From assembly GCA_024363285.1 (NCBI GenBank), contig AP024710.1:930001-994000 (forward strand): DNA of 64,000 nucleotides, written 5' to 3'. Positions 1 to 9,814 of this stretch are shown piece by piece. A program made the position numbers and the translations under genes. The stretch is from Leptolinea sp. HRD-7. GTDB lineage: Bacteria > Chloroflexota > Anaerolineae > Anaerolineales > Anaerolineaceae. How positions within the stretch are numbered: the first letter of the stretch is position 1; each line of letters begins with the position of its first letter. The notes beneath the pieces are model-generated. The model did no database searches. It was not told where the DNA came from and was given only the letters and a program-made list of their open reading frames with translations.

Positions 1-729
1 TTCGTAAACCAACGAAGCTTCCGGCTTCTTCTCGATCTTCTTCGCGTACTGTGTGATGAACAGCGCCAGAATAGCGTAGACCACAATGAACAGGATCACG
101 CGCGGACCGGCACCCGAGTATAACGGCAGGCCTGAAAGCTGGTGCGCGATGCCCAGGGTGAATGGATTGAAGACGGCCGTCGAGAAGCCCACGTTCGTCG
201 CCAGAACAGACATGCCCAGACCGGTAAGCGAATCCCAGCCAAGGTAATAGGCGAGTCCAAGTACCAGCGGCACCAGCGGAATGACCTCTTCAAAGATACC
301 AAAGAACGCGCCCAACGCCATGAACACGAAGGTAATTACCAGCAGGAGCGTGTATTTTCGCCCGCCGAAGGTCTTCACGATGCGCGCGATGACCGCCTGC
401 AATATGCCGCTGCGGTCCATAATGCCGAAAGCTGTGCCCACCAGAAGGATGAACACGATGATCGGCACTACTTTGGTCAGGCCATCGGGCGTAGCCAGCA
501 CCTCGAAGGGAGCGGTAAACCAGCGCCACACCGGGTAATCGGGGCGGTCTACAAACTGGAACGACGCAGGGTCGATCACCTCGCGGCCGTCAACCTGAAC
601 GCGGGTGTACGACCCGGCCGGAATGACCTGAGTGAGGATACCGGATATCATCATTAACAGGAAGATGATGGCTACAGCCTGAAGAAAGGCCTTGGCGCTG
701 ATCTGGGCGCCTGATTTATGTTCTGTCAT
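1..729 (-). CDS. YfcC-family membrane carrier, C-terminus cut by window edge
   Basis: The frame is open from the ATG at 729 to the first base of the window, giving 243 residues without a stop. The start is preceded by GGTGGAG. The protein begins with a short cytoplasmic tail, a membrane segment at about residues 13-33, and an extracytoplasmic loop with the sequence QVIPAGSYTR, typical of the YfcC / C4-dicarboxylate anaerobic carrier group (AbgT/DcuC-like superfamily). Further hydrophobic segments follow, with the conserved-looking stretch FFGIFEEVIPLVPLV at about residue 146. Family members move amino acids, peptides or small carboxylates across the cytoplasmic membrane, but the substrate cannot be told here. 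Roughly half of a typical 450-500 residue protein is present. It lies beyond the end of the BCAA operon and is separated from it by a hairpin-rich spacer. Confidence 0.75.
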   Translation of the reverse strand, partial: MTEHKSGAQISAKAFLQAVAIIFLLMMISGILTQVIPAGSYTRVQVDGREVIDPASFQFVDRPDYPVWRWFTAPFEVLATPDGLTKVVPIIVFILLVGTAFGIMDRSGILQAVIARIVKTFGGRKYTLLLVITFVFMALGAFFGIFEEVIPLVPLVLGLAYYLGWDSLTGLGMSVLATNVGFSTAVFNPFTLGIAHQLSGLPLYSGAGPRVILFIVVYAILALFITQYAKKIEKKPEASLVYE

Positions 730-815
730 GGGGATGCTCCACCGGATGGGAATAATGTGAATGTAGAAAGTTTAGCACAAGCCGAGGGGTAGCAAGGGGT
801 GATTTCAAGGAGTCA

Positions 816-949
816 CCTTCCTCCATCTCCGTTTTTCGAGATGGGGGAAGGCCGGGATGGGGGTTTAAGGCGGACAGCCATCAACTCGGTCAGCCAGCCA
901 TTACCCCCTCCTGCCTCCCCCAAATCCAAAAATGCGGATTTGGAGGAGG
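816..949. repeat. two imperfect palindromes in the 730-1112 intergenic gap
   Basis: The 383-base gap between the carrier gene and ilvE carries no gene. It holds two G/C-strand-skewed inverted repeats, 816-851 (14-base arms around an 8-base loop, one mismatch) and 914-949 (14-base arms CCTCCCCCAAATCC against GGATTTGGAGGAGG, one mismatch). Both have a pyrimidine left arm and a purine right arm, like a third hairpin at 22509-22538. They look like decayed members of a small dispersed palindrome family, or like RNA hairpins; neither is followed by a T-run. Confidence 0.5.
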
Positions 950-1057
950 TGCTTTGCAGGCATCATACTGTCGATAAAAAAAACTTAGGCACCTTCCGCC
1001 ATCTGGTTTTATAGAGGTTCGTTTGTGCTTACACCGTATATACACACCCGAAACAAG

Positions 1058-1090
1058 AGACCCTTAGGGTTTATAAAACCCTAAGGGTCT
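1058..1090 (-). terminator. hairpin downstream of ilvE, likely operon terminator
   Basis: A perfect 15-base inverted repeat (arms 1058-1072 and 1076-1090, half-site AGACCCTTAGGGTTT) with a 3-base loop sits 22 bases after the ilvE stop. On the minus strand the stem is followed by a weak T-rich stretch (CTTGTTTC). Its position fits the end of the BCAA operon. Confidence 0.65.
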
Positions 1091-1112
1091 TAACATCACA
1101 CAATACTTATTC

Positions 1113-2033
1113 CTACCCTACATAATCCAACCACTTTTCTGAAAGCGCATGCTCACCGCGCAGCACTTTGTGGAATTCCGCCTGGATCTTGCGGGTGATG
1201 GGACCCATCTTTCCGCTGCCGATCACCCGGCCGTCAATCTCGGAGACGGGCGTCAACTCGGCGGCTGTGCCGCACATGAAGACTTCGTCCGAAATATACA
1301 ACTGGTCGCGGCCGACCATCGTTTCGGTGACGGTATAGCCCAGTTCACGGATGATCGCCATCAGCGAATCGCGGGTGATGCCTTCCAGTGTGTCAGCGGT
1401 GATGGGCGAATACAACTGCCCTTTGCGCACCAAAAAGATGTTCTCACCGGTGCATTCCGCCACATAGCCCTGCGGATCGAGCATGATGGCTTCGTCAAAC
1501 CCGAAGCGGATCGATTCGGTCTTGGCCAGAATACTGTTGGCGTAGTTGCCGGTCACCTTGGCTTTGGTCATCGTGACGTTCGGGTGGTGGCGGGTGAAAG
1601 AGGACACATTGGCTTTCATCCCATTCTCGATCTGTTCCTGCCCGAGGTAGGCGCCCATTTCCCACACACCAATGCCCACAGCCGCTTTGCCGTCATCCAG
1701 GTTGAGCGATGGCAGCGGGCTGGTGAGATACAGCAGCGGGCGGATGTAGCACGATGAATAGCCATTCGCTTTGATCACATCTTTGGTCGCCTGGCAGAGT
1801 TCTTCCGAAGTGAAGGGGAATTCGCGCACTCCCAGAATGCGGGCCGAGTTGATCAGGCGGTCCATGTGGTCTTTCAAGCGGAAGACCGCCGGACCTTTCG
1901 CTGTGGAATAGCAACGGATGCCTTCAAAAACGCCGGCGCCGTAATGCAGGGTGGTGTTGAAGAACGGGACGGTGGCCTTTTCAGTCTCCACGATCTGGCC
2001 GTTCATCCACACGAATTTCGGGTATGAAGCCAT
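1113..2033 (-). CDS. ilvE: branched-chain amino acid aminotransferase
   Basis: Class IV PLP-dependent aminotransferase of 306 residues, a normal length. It catalyses the last step for all three branched-chain amino acids, moving an amino group between glutamate and the 2-oxo acids. The stretch TKAKVTGNY places the PLP-binding lysine at about residue 159, and the family signatures near LDPQGYVAECTGENIF and EVFMCGTAAELTPV are present. The ATG has a strong AGGAGG site. It is the last gene of the operon, 25 bases after leuB, and is followed by the hairpin at 1058-1090. Assignment as a branched-chain rather than a D-amino acid enzyme follows from both sequence and operon context. Confidence 0.96.
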   Translation of the reverse strand: MASYPKFVWMNGQIVETEKATVPFFNTTLHYGAGVFEGIRCYSTAKGPAVFRLKDHMDRLINSARILGVREFPFTSEELCQATKDVIKANGYSSCYIRPLLYLTSPLPSLNLDDGKAAVGIGVWEMGAYLGQEQIENGMKANVSSFTRHHPNVTMTKAKVTGNYANSILAKTESIRFGFDEAIMLDPQGYVAECTGENIFLVRKGQLYSPITADTLEGITRDSLMAIIRELGYTVTETMVGRDQLYISDEVFMCGTAAELTPVSEIDGRVIGSGKMGPITRKIQAEFHKVLRGEHALSEKWLDYVG

Positions 2034-2058
2034 GATGATACCTCCTGAGTTCTACATC

Positions 2059-3117
2059 CTACAGATTGGACAGGATGCTTTCCGTCACTTCTTTCGTGTT
2101 GGCTTTACCGCCCAGGTCGGCGGTCAGCGTGCCAGAAGCAATGGTCTTTTCCACGGCGGCTTCAACCGCGGCCGCTTCTTTTTCCAGTTTCAACGAGTAG
2201 CGCAGCATGAACGCCGAGCTCAAGATGGTGCCGATGGGGTTGGCGATGCCTTTGCCGGCGATATCCGGCGCGGAGCCGTGGATCGGTTCGTACAGGCCGG
2301 GTCCGCCGCTGCCCAGTGACGCGGAAGGCAGCAGGCCCATAGAGCCGGAGAGCACGGCGGCTTCATCGGTGAGGATGTCGCCGAACATGTTCTCGGTGAC
2401 CACCACGTCAAATTCGGCCGGGTTAGAGACCAGGCGCATGGCGGCGGTATCCACCAGCATGTTTTCCATTTTGATATCCGGGTAGTTCTTCGCTACTTCG
2501 GCCGTCACCTGGCGCCAGAGGCGGGAGGACTCGAGCACGTTGGCCTTATCCACCGAGGTGACTTTCTTTTTGCGGCCGCCGGCCAACTTGAAGGCCATAT
2601 CCACAATGCGGCGGATCTCTTCATCGGTGTAGGCCATGGTATCCACGGCACGGGTAACACCGTTGACGGTATCACGACCTTTGGGTTCACCGAAGTACAC
2701 ACCTCCGGTCAATTCGCGCACCACCACCATATCCACACCGGTCAGCTTTTCCGGACGCAGCGGAGAGGCATCGGTCAGGTTCGGGTACGCCTTTACCGGG
2801 CGCAGGTTGGCGAAAACACCCAGTCCTTTGCGCAGGGCGAGCAGACCCTTCTCAGGGCGCTCTTTGGCTGTGGGGTCGTCCCATTTGGGGCCTCCCACCG
2901 CGCCGAGCAGCACGGCATCCGCCGCCTGGCAGGCTTTGAGCGCGGAATCGGTCAACGCGACGCCGTGTTTGTCAATGGAACAGCCGCCGATCAACTCTTC
3001 TGTGAAGGTGAAGGTATGGCCGAATTTGGTTTCAATGGCTTTGAGCACGCGCACAGCCGCCGCCACAACCTCGGGGCCGATGCCGTCACCGGGCAGCAGA
3101 ACAATGTTGGCCTGCAT
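2059..3117 (-). CDS. leuB: 3-isopropylmalate dehydrogenase
   Basis: NAD-dependent decarboxylating dehydrogenase of 352 residues that converts 3-isopropylmalate to 2-oxoisocaproate in leucine synthesis. Visible family marks are the N-terminal [11 protein letters not shown], the substrate-binding [16 protein letters not shown], the catalytic [13 protein letters not shown] stretch, the metal-binding region around [12 protein letters not shown], and the NAD-binding [16 protein letters not shown]. It starts three bases after the cimA stop, with a GGAGG site overlapping the end of cimA. Because cimA lies directly upstream, this enzyme very probably also oxidises 3-methylmalate to 2-oxobutyrate for isoleucine, as in organisms that use the citramalate route. 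Confidence 0.96.
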   Translation of the reverse strand: MQANIVLLPGDGIGPEVVAAAVRVLKAIETKFGHTFTFTEELIGGCSIDKHGVALTDSALKACQAADAVLLGAVGGPKWDDPTAKERPEKGLLALRKGLGVFANLRPVKAYPNLTDASPLRPEKLTGVDMVVVRELTGGVYFGEPKGRDTVNGVTRAVDTMAYTDEEIRRIVDMAFKLAGGRKKKVTSVDKANVLESSRLWRQVTAEVAKNYPDIKMENMLVDTAAMRLVSNPAEFDVVVTENMFGDILTDEAAVLSGSMGLLPSASLGSGGPGLYEPIHGSAPDIAGKGIANPIGTILSSAFMLRYSLKLEKEAAAVEAAVEKTIASGTLTADLGGKANTKEVTESILSNL

Positions 3118-3120
3118 AAA

Positions 3121-4692
3121 TTATTTTCCTCCTGTAGATGGGTGGACCACTGTCAACCCGTAATCAAACGAGTCAACCAGTGCCAGCCAGCTCGCTTCAA
3201 TGATGTTGGTACCTGCCCCCACAGTGTTCCATGTGGCGATGCCGTTTCTGGTTTCGATAAGCACACGGGTGGTGGCGCTGGTGGCATTATTGCCATCCAG
3301 AATACGCACTTTGTAGTCCGATAGATGGAAGCTGTCGATAGCCGGATAATGGGCTTTCAGCGCCTTACGCAGTGCCAGGTCAAGCGCGTTGACCGGGCCG
3401 TTGCCTTCTGCCGCTGTATGTACCACTTCATCACCCACTTTTACCTTAACCACGGCTTCAGAGAAGATACCGCGTCCCTGGCGGTGTTCCACCTCGGCGG
3501 AAAAGTCGATCAGTTCAAAGGGTGCTTTGTAATCTTTTTCCAGCCGCTTAAACAACATCACGACAGATGCTTCAGCAGCCTCAAACGAGAAACCCTTGGC
3601 TTCCAGATTCTTAACCACCTGCAGAACCTCAACGGCTTTGCTGTCATCTTCCAGTTTGATGCCGTATTCTTCCGCTTTACTGACCAGGTTGCCCTTGCCA
3701 GAAAGCTCGGAGACAATCACTTCCATCTTGTTACCCACCAGTTCGGGGTCAATGTGCTGGTATGACTGGCTGGTGCGCCGCATGGCCGCTACATGGATGC
3801 CGCCTTTATGGGCGAATGCCGCTCGTCCCACATACGCCAGATGTTCATCCGGCGAGAGATTGGCCACTTCTGCCACATAATGCGAGAGATCAAAAAGGGT
3901 TTTCAGCTTACCATCCGGCAGAGATTTCAACCCCATTTTTAATTCAAGGTCCGGGATGATAGAACACAGGTTGGCGTTACCGCAGCGTTCGCCATACCCG
4001 TTGATCGTTCCCTGCACCTGCACGCAGCCTTCACGGACGGCAGCAAGGGAATTTGCTACCGCACATTCACCGTCATTGTGGGCATGGATACCCAGCGGAT
4101 GGTTCACTTTTTCGCGTACCTGTTTCACTATCTCGGTGACTTCCCACGGCATGGAACCACCATTGGTTTCACACAACACCAGGGTCTCCGCTCCACCGCG
4201 GATGGCGGCTTTCAACGTTTCCACCGAATAATCGGCATCCAGCTTGTAGCCGTCAAAGAAGTGCTCGGCATCGTAGATTACGGCGCGTCCCTGTGAAACC
4301 AGGTAGGCAATGCTTTCTTCAATGATGCGCAGGTTGTTCTCTCTGGTGGTGCGCAGAACATCCGTCACGTGCAGCACAGATGTCTTGCCGACTACGGTGC
4401 AATACGGGGTTTCCGCTTCCAGCAGCGCGCGGATGTTCGCGTCATCCGCCGGTTTTTTATTAACCGCGCAGGTACTGCCGAAGGCAGCGATCTTCGCGTT
4501 TTTCCAGGTCGTTTTGGCCGCCCGTTGGAAGAATTCAACGTCTTTCGGGTTAGAGCCGGGCCAGCCGCCTTCAATGAAGGACACTCCCAGGTCATCCAAC
4601 CGGCTAGCAATATTCATCTTATCGCTGACGGAAAGGGAAATATCTTTCCTCTGCGTTCCGTCGCGCAGGGTGGTGTCATAGATCTGGATCAT
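3121..4692 (-). CDS. cimA: (R)-citramalate synthase
   Basis: Member of the DRE-TIM acyltransferase family that condenses pyruvate with acetyl-CoA to citramalate, opening the threonine-independent route to isoleucine. The N-terminus has YDTTLRDGTQRKDIS and IEGGWPGSNPKD, typical of CimA and unlike the LeuA form DGEQSPGA in this same operon. The metal-binding HAHNDGECAVAN and GYGERCGNANL stretches follow, and the C-terminal third is a LeuA-type regulatory domain, so feedback control by isoleucine is likely. The ATG at 4692 is preferred because AAAGG lies nine bases before it; the ATG at 4701 directly abuts that site. About 523 residues from 4692. No threonine deaminase gene is in the window. Confidence 0.93.
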   Translation of the reverse strand: MIQIYDTTLRDGTQRKDISLSVSDKMNIASRLDDLGVSFIEGGWPGSNPKDVEFFQRAAKTTWKNAKIAAFGSTCAVNKKPADDANIRALLEAETPYCTVVGKTSVLHVTDVLRTTRENNLRIIEESIAYLVSQGRAVIYDAEHFFDGYKLDADYSVETLKAAIRGGAETLVLCETNGGSMPWEVTEIVKQVREKVNHPLGIHAHNDGECAVANSLAAVREGCVQVQGTINGYGERCGNANLCSIIPDLELKMGLKSLPDGKLKTLFDLSHYVAEVANLSPDEHLAYVGRAAFAHKGGIHVAAMRRTSQSYQHIDPELVGNKMEVIVSELSGKGNLVSKAEEYGIKLEDDSKAVEVLQVVKNLEAKGFSFEAAEASVVMLFKRLEKDYKAPFELIDFSAEVEHRQGRGIFSEAVVKVKVGDEVVHTAAEGNGPVNALDLALRKALKAHYPAIDSFHLSDYKVRILDGNNATSATTRVLIETRNGIATWNTVGAGTNIIEASWLALVDSFDYGLTVVHPSTGGK

Positions 4693-4704
4693 GTTTGACA
4701 TCCT

Positions 4705-5298
4705 TTATCCGCCGGAGTGATTCTTCTCGTAGGCGGCGATTTCCGGCTCGAGGCTTAACAGATAACCCAGTTCATCCGTACCCTGAAGCAGGCAGTTTCG
4801 CGAGAACGCGTCCACCGGAAAGTCAACCTGTTCCCCATCCGGAAGAACCATCACCTGTTTTTCCAGATCGATGGTCAATTCGGCGTTGGGGACTTCGATG
4901 AACATATCCACCAGTTTATGGTGCGTCTCCGGTTTGACGACCACCGGCAGCAGGCCATTCTTCAGAGAATTGTTTTTGAAGATATCGGCGAACGAGGTAG
5001 AGATCACTACCCGAAAACCGAAATCGGTCAACGCCCAGGGGGCATGCTCGCGGGATGAACCACAGCCAAAGTTATCACCGGCCAGCAATACCTGCGCGCC
5101 TTTGCATTGCGGTTGATTGAGGATGAAATCGGGTTTCGGGCTGCCATCTGACTCATACCGCCAGTCAGCGAACAGGTTATTTCCGAGTCCTTTTTTATCC
5201 GTCACCTTCAAAAAGCGCGCCGGGATGATCTGGTCGGTATCAATATCATTTACGGGCATAACCACAACCCGTGAATGGATCGTTTTAAAAGGTTCCAT
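4705..5298 (-). CDS. leuD: isopropylmalate isomerase small subunit
   Basis: Aconitase swivel-domain protein of 197 residues, the small subunit of isopropylmalate isomerase. The signature [13 protein letters not shown] and an N-terminal [18 protein letters not shown] are plain. It pairs with the LeuC product encoded just upstream to move the hydroxyl group of 2-isopropylmalate. In a cimA-containing operon the same complex is expected to isomerise citramalate. The length matches the bacterial 190-200 residue form rather than the shorter archaeal one. It begins 17 bases after leuC and ends 12 bases before the preferred start of cimA. Confidence 0.95.
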   Translation of the reverse strand: MEPFKTIHSRVVVMPVNDIDTDQIIPARFLKVTDKKGLGNNLFADWRYESDGSPKPDFILNQPQCKGAQVLLAGDNFGCGSSREHAPWALTDFGFRVVISTSFADIFKNNSLKNGLLPVVVKPETHHKLVDMFIEVPNAELTIDLEKQVMVLPDGEQVDFPVDAFSRNCLLQGTDELGYLLSLEPEIAAYEKNHSGG

Positions 5299-5315
5299 GA
5301 AAGCTCACTTATCTG

Positions 5316-6737
5316 CTACAACAGCGTGCGGGGGTCGGTAACCACACCGGTGACTGCCGAGGCAGCCGCGGTCAACGGGCTGGCCAGGAAGGTGCGTCCA
5401 CCCTTACCCTGGCGTCCTTCAAAGTTACGGTTGCTGGTGGAGATCGCGTACTGGCCGGGTTCGATCTGATCGCCGTTCATGGCGATACACATACTGCAGC
5501 CTGGTTCGCGCCATTCGGCACCGGCTTCTTTGAAGACGACATCCAGTTTCTGCACTTCCGCCTGACGTTTGACATCCTGGGAGCCGGGAACGATAAGGAC
5601 GCGCACGCCATCCGCCACCTTACGGCCGCGCAGAATGGATGCTGCCGCGCGGAGATCGGAAATACGGCCGTTGGTGCACGAGCCAATGAAGACCACGTCC
5701 ACTTTGTGGCCGGCCAGTTTTTCACCGGGTTTAAGGCCCATATAGGTCATGGCTTTTTCGAAACCGGCTTTCTGGCTCTCGTCCGTAAATTCGTTACCGG
5801 TAGGCAGGTTTTGTGAGATTGAAATACCCATGCCGGGGTTGGTGCCGTAGGTAACCATCGGTTCCAGTTCAGAGGCATTGATCACCACCCGGGCGTCATA
5901 CTCCGCGCCAGGATCGGTGGCCAGTTCACGCCATTCAGTCACCAGTTTTTCCCATTCAACCCCACGCGGGGTGAATTGACGGGCACACAGGTAATCAAAC
6001 GTTGTGTCATCCGGGGCAACCATGCCTGTGCGGGCACCGGCTTCGATGGTCATGTTACAGATCGTCATACGTTCTTCCATGGTCATCGCGCGTATGGCTT
6101 CGCCGGTGTATTCAATGGCATAACCCACACCACCGCCGGTGCCAATCTTGCTGATCAGTGCCAGGATGACGTCTTTAGCGGTAACACCTTTTCCCAGTTT
6201 ACCGTCGATGCGCACTTCCATGGTTTTGGGTTTGCGCTGCAGCAAACACTGGGTTGCCAATACATGCTCCACTTCGCTTGTGCCAATTCCAAAAGCCAAC
6301 GCGCCGAAGGCACCATGAGTGGCTGTGTGACTGTCTCCGCAAACGATGGTCATTCCGGGTCGGGTTAATCCGAGTTCAGGGCCAATGATGTGTACCACAC
6401 CCTGATTCTCGCTATCCAATCCATACAGGGGAATGCCAAATTGCCTGCAGTTGTCTTCCAGTTGATGGATCTGTTTGATACACAGTTCGTCCGCGAAGGC
6501 GAGACGCCCGTTGGCAGAACCGTCAGTACGGGTGGGAATACCATGATCAATCGTGGCGGCCGTCCTATCCGGGCGGCGTACGGTTATCCCGCGCTTCCGT
6601 AATCCCTCGAAAGCCTGCGGGGAAGTGACTTCATGGACCAGATGAAGATCAATGTACAGAACCGCCGGAGAACCGGCCGGTTCCGCCACAACATGTTTTT
6701 CCCAGACTTTATTAAAGAGTGTTCGTGGCTGATCCAT
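5316..6737 (-). CDS. leuC: isopropylmalate isomerase large subunit
   Basis: Aconitase-family [4Fe-4S] dehydratase subunit of 473 residues. It carries the cluster cysteines in [14 protein letters not shown] and [10 protein letters not shown], and the substrate region [21 protein letters not shown]. The frame is open further upstream to 6776, but the ATG at 6737 is chosen because it begins the conserved [17 protein letters not shown] and has AGAAGGAAAG in front. With this start the gene overlaps the last 26 bases of the small duplicated-motif gene, suggesting coupled translation. It works with LeuD in leucine and, by inference, citramalate-based isoleucine synthesis. Confidence 0.96.
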   Translation of the reverse strand: MDQPRTLFNKVWEKHVVAEPAGSPAVLYIDLHLVHEVTSPQAFEGLRKRGITVRRPDRTAATIDHGIPTRTDGSANGRLAFADELCIKQIHQLEDNCRQFGIPLYGLDSENQGVVHIIGPELGLTRPGMTIVCGDSHTATHGAFGALAFGIGTSEVEHVLATQCLLQRKPKTMEVRIDGKLGKGVTAKDVILALISKIGTGGGVGYAIEYTGEAIRAMTMEERMTICNMTIEAGARTGMVAPDDTTFDYLCARQFTPRGVEWEKLVTEWRELATDPGAEYDARVVINASELEPMVTYGTNPGMGISISQNLPTGNEFTDESQKAGFEKAMTYMGLKPGEKLAGHKVDVVFIGSCTNGRISDLRAAASILRGRKVADGVRVLIVPGSQDVKRQAEVQKLDVVFKEAGAEWREPGCSMCIAMNGDQIEPGQYAISTSNRNFEGRQGKGGRTFLASPLTAAASAVTGVVTDPRTLL

Positions 6738-7032
6738 TCTTTCCTTCTGCGGTGAAACTGGATTGGAAAGATGCATCGCCGTTGGTGGTCATTCTATCCG
6801 GCGAGGAGATGGCAGACACATCCCATCCCCCGGGGATCGTGCGTGGATTGCTGTAAGGATCCAGCATTTTGGCCGGGTTGGGCTCAACGGCCGGATTTTT
6901 CTTTACAGACATTTTCTTTTTTACAACCATGGCTGATACATCCCAGCCTCCCGGGATGGTGCGTGGATTGCTGTAGGGATCCAGCAATTTTGCCACACTG
7001 GGCTCAACCAATACTTTGCTTCCTGTGTTCAT
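6712..7032 (-). CDS. small protein with a duplicated proline-rich motif
   Basis: Open frame of 106 residues between leuA and leuC, with no family I recognise. It contains two copies of the motif [18 protein letters not shown], each preceded by VEP-x-x-AK; the copies lie at about residues 9-34 and 49-74, and the DNA repeats every 120 bases. Between the copies the amino acids are kept while many third-codon positions differ, which argues that the protein is translated and selected. The linker is Lys-rich ([11 protein letters not shown]) and the C-terminus is Ser/Thr/Asn-rich. There are no cysteines, membrane segments or signal peptide. Its 3' end overlaps leuC by 26 bases. It could be a small partner of an operon enzyme, but nothing in the sequence shows a function. 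Confidence 0.7.
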   Translation of the reverse strand: MNTGSKVLVEPSVAKLLDPYSNPRTIPGGWDVSAMVVKKKMSVKKNPAVEPNPAKMLDPYSNPRTIPGGWDVSAISSPDRMTTNGDASFQSSFTAEGKNGSATNTL

Positions 7033-7048
7033 GGTCTACTCCTTTGGA

Positions 7049-8680
7049 TTAATTGACAATTGCTTCTGTTGATGCTTTTTCCGGCGGGCCATACTTGCCG
7101 CTGGCGACCAGCATCTTATTTAACGCTGAGAGGTAAGCTTTGGCGCTGGCAACGACAATATCGGTATCCGCTCCATACCCGCCAAAAGTGCGCGGCTGGT
7201 CCTGGTCAGGCTGCAACCCGACGGTGGCTGTTTCCCCTTCACCCTGCAGACGGACGGTAACTTCACCGAGAGCGTCTATACCTTCAGTGACGGCGTGCAC
7301 CACAAATTCTTGCAGTGAGTTCTGGAAACAGACAATGGAACTGATAGCTTTGAAAGCCGCGTCTACCGGGCCGGTACCCACACACGCGTTGACGTGAAAG
7401 CCGCCTTCCGGGTCGCGCAGTTTGACGGTAGCCGTGGGCATTCCCATGGTGCCGCAGGCAACCTGCAGGCCTTCAAGGGTATACAGTTCGCGCGGCTGGT
7501 AGAGTTCATCCGATACCAGGGCTTCGAGGTCCGAATCGGTGATCATCTTCTTTTTATCCGCCAGCATCTTAAAACGCTCAAACATCTTGAGCAATTCCTG
7601 GTCATCCAGCTCGTAACCCAGACTCGCCAGGCGGGTGCGCAGGGCATGTTTCCCGGAGTGCTTACCCAGAACCAGTTTGGTCAACGAAGCGCCGACGGAT
7701 TCAGGGCGCATGATCTCGTAAGTTTGCTGGTTCTTGAGCATACCATCCTGATGGATGCCGGCCTCATGCGCGAAGGCGTTAGCGCCAACAATGGCTTTAT
7801 TAGGCTGCACGGTGATGCCGGTATAGTTGCTGATCAACTTGCTCATTTTGATGATCTGAGTGGTATCGATGCCGTGGGTCAACTTGAATACCGGTTCACG
7901 GGTTTGCAGAACCATCACCACTTCTTCGAGGGCGGTGTTGCCGGCCCGTTCGCCGATGCCGTTGATGGTCACTTCCGCCTGACGGGCGCCGTTTTTCAGA
8001 CCGGCTATGGTGTTTGCCGTTGCCATGCCCAGGTCATTGTGGCAATGAACCGAGATGACAGCTTTCTCAATGCCCGGAGTGTTTTTCTTTATGCCGGCGA
8101 TCAATGCGCCAAATTCATCCGGCATGGTGTAACCCACCGTGTCGGGGATATTCAACGTGGTGGCGCCGCTCTCAATAGCCACGCCCAGCACCTTGTACAG
8201 GAATTCGGGGTCACTGCGTCCGGCATCTTCCGGGCTGAACTCGATATCCTGGCAAAGGCTGTGGGCGTAGCTCACCATCTCCCGCACGCGGTCAACCACC
8301 TGTTCGCGGGTCATCTTGAGTTTGTATTCCATATGAATATCAGACGTAGCCAGGAAGGTGTGAATGCGCGGACGTGCCGCGGGTTTCACAGCCTCCCAGG
8401 CTTTGTCGATATCATTTTTTGAACAACGCGCCAAACCGCAAATAATGGGGGCGGCGTTGCCTTCAGCCGAATTTCCGACCTCATCGGCGATCTTACGGAC
8501 TGCTTCCAGGTCATCCGGTGATGCCGCAGGAAAACCGGCTTCAATAACATCCACACCCATGCGGGCAAGACCGCGGGCCACTTCCAGTTTTTCCGCGCTG
8601 GTCATGGTCGCCCCGGGACTTTGCTCTCCGTCCCGCAGGGTGGTATCAAAAATAATTACACGGTTGCCCGATGGTGACAT
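7049..8680 (-). CDS. leuA: 2-isopropylmalate synthase
   Basis: DRE-TIM family synthase of 543 residues that condenses 2-oxoisovalerate with acetyl-CoA, the committed step to leucine. [16 protein letters not shown] and [12 protein letters not shown] are classic LeuA type 1 marks; the metal-binding [13 protein letters not shown] and [13 protein letters not shown] stretches follow. Residues after about 400 form the LeuA allosteric domain, so feedback inhibition by leucine is expected. It follows ilvC by five bases. The presence of both this and the CimA-type paralog in one operon lets the same downstream enzymes (LeuCD, LeuB) serve leucine and isoleucine. Confidence 0.96.
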   Translation of the reverse strand: MSPSGNRVIIFDTTLRDGEQSPGATMTSAEKLEVARGLARMGVDVIEAGFPAASPDDLEAVRKIADEVGNSAEGNAAPIICGLARCSKNDIDKAWEAVKPAARPRIHTFLATSDIHMEYKLKMTREQVVDRVREMVSYAHSLCQDIEFSPEDAGRSDPEFLYKVLGVAIESGATTLNIPDTVGYTMPDEFGALIAGIKKNTPGIEKAVISVHCHNDLGMATANTIAGLKNGARQAEVTINGIGERAGNTALEEVVMVLQTREPVFKLTHGIDTTQIIKMSKLISNYTGITVQPNKAIVGANAFAHEAGIHQDGMLKNQQTYEIMRPESVGASLTKLVLGKHSGKHALRTRLASLGYELDDQELLKMFERFKMLADKKKMITDSDLEALVSDELYQPRELYTLEGLQVACGTMGMPTATVKLRDPEGGFHVNACVGTGPVDAAFKAISSIVCFQNSLQEFVVHAVTEGIDALGEVTVRLQGEGETATVGLQPDQDQPRTFGGYGADTDIVVASAKAYLSALNKMLVASGKYGPPEKASTEAIVN

Positions 8681-8685
8681 GATGT

Positions 8686-9747
8686 TTAGCCTTTTTTCTG
8701 ATTCTCAGGGCGGAGGGAACGCACCATGGCGCCGGCCGTCCACATTTCGGATTCGCGCATCTCTTTGAGTTCTCTATCCAACCCCACCTGATAATCGGGT
8801 TTGGAGTTGGCTTCAATAACGATACGGGTTTCTTCACCGGATTCAACGCTCTTGTAGAGTCGTTCAAACACCGGTTCGGTAGCTTTACGGAATTCATGCC
8901 GCCAGTCAAGCGCGCCGCGCTGAGCGGTGGTGCTGCAGTTGGCATACATCCAGTCCATACCGTTCTTGCCAACGAGGCGGATAAGGCTCTGGGTAAGTTC
9001 TTCTACTGTTTCGTTGAATGATTCACTCGGGCTGTGGCCGTGAGCACGGAGGGTGGCATACTGGGCTTCCATAATACCCGCGAGGGCGCCCATTAGAACG
9101 CCGCGTTCGCCGGTAAGGTCACTGTATACTTCATGTTTGAAGGTAGTGCGGAAGAGGTATCCGGAACCGACGGCAATACCGAGGGCAAGGGTTCGTTCCA
9201 GAGCTTTGCCGGTGGCATCCTGTTCAACAGCGAAACTGGAGTTGATTCCGGAGCCGTCAAGGAAGTTGGCCCGAACAGATGTACCGGAGCCTTTGGGGGC
9301 AACCATAATGACATCCACATCCGCGGGTGGAATAACACCGGTCTGATCTTTGTACACAATAGAAAAACCGTGTGAGAAATAAAGGGCTTTTCCCTTGGTG
9401 AGGTACGGTTTCACCACAGGCCAGAGGATTTTCTGAGCGGCATCAGACATGAGGTATTGAATGATGGTGCCCTTTTCGCAGGCTTCTTCAACAGAGAAGA
9501 GGGTCTTTCCGGGAACCCAACCGTCTTTTTCGGCTTTAGCCCAATCGGGATATTTGTTCTTATCACCAACACCAACGATGACGTTGATGCCGTTATCGCG
9601 CATATTCAACGCCTGCGCGGGACCCTGAACGCCGTAACCGATTACCGCAACCGTTTCGTTCTTGAGAACGTCACGGGCTTTTTCGAGGGGAAACTCTTCC
9701 CGGGTTACAACTTCTTCTTCTACGCCGCTGAAATTCATTTTTGCCAT
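8686..9747 (-). CDS. ilvC: ketol-acid reductoisomerase, fungal-like form
   Basis: Acetohydroxy acid isomeroreductase of 353 residues. The nucleotide-binding [18 protein letters not shown] and the C-terminal knot region with [13 protein letters not shown] and [11 protein letters not shown] are clear. From family knowledge the sequence resembles the yeast mitochondrial and Bacteroidetes form more than the common bacterial one: NDGWVPGK-like, [19 protein letters not shown] and the ending LRPENQ recur in those. The ATG has AGGAGA upstream. It converts acetolactate or acetohydroxybutyrate to the dihydroxy acids for IlvD. Placed between ilvN and leuA, it is an integral operon gene, so the unusual subtype is not a stray insertion. 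Confidence 0.94.
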   Translation of the reverse strand: MAKMNFSGVEEEVVTREEFPLEKARDVLKNETVAVIGYGVQGPAQALNMRDNGINVIVGVGDKNKYPDWAKAEKDGWVPGKTLFSVEEACEKGTIIQYLMSDAAQKILWPVVKPYLTKGKALYFSHGFSIVYKDQTGVIPPADVDVIMVAPKGSGTSVRANFLDGSGINSSFAVEQDATGKALERTLALGIAVGSGYLFRTTFKHEVYSDLTGERGVLMGALAGIMEAQYATLRAHGHSPSESFNETVEELTQSLIRLVGKNGMDWMYANCSTTAQRGALDWRHEFRKATEPVFERLYKSVESGEETRIVIEANSKPDYQVGLDRELKEMRESEMWTAGAMVRSLRPENQKKG

Positions 9748-9814
9748 GTTACTGTCTCCTGGATGATTATTTTGTATCGTCTGGCCGGCAGCGGTGCCGG
9801 CTATCCGGTATCAA

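Noticed and set aside
7394-8422. 342-codon open frame on the plus strand
   Set aside because: Wholly antisense to leuA, whose motifs are intact; no domain is recognisable in the antisense frame.
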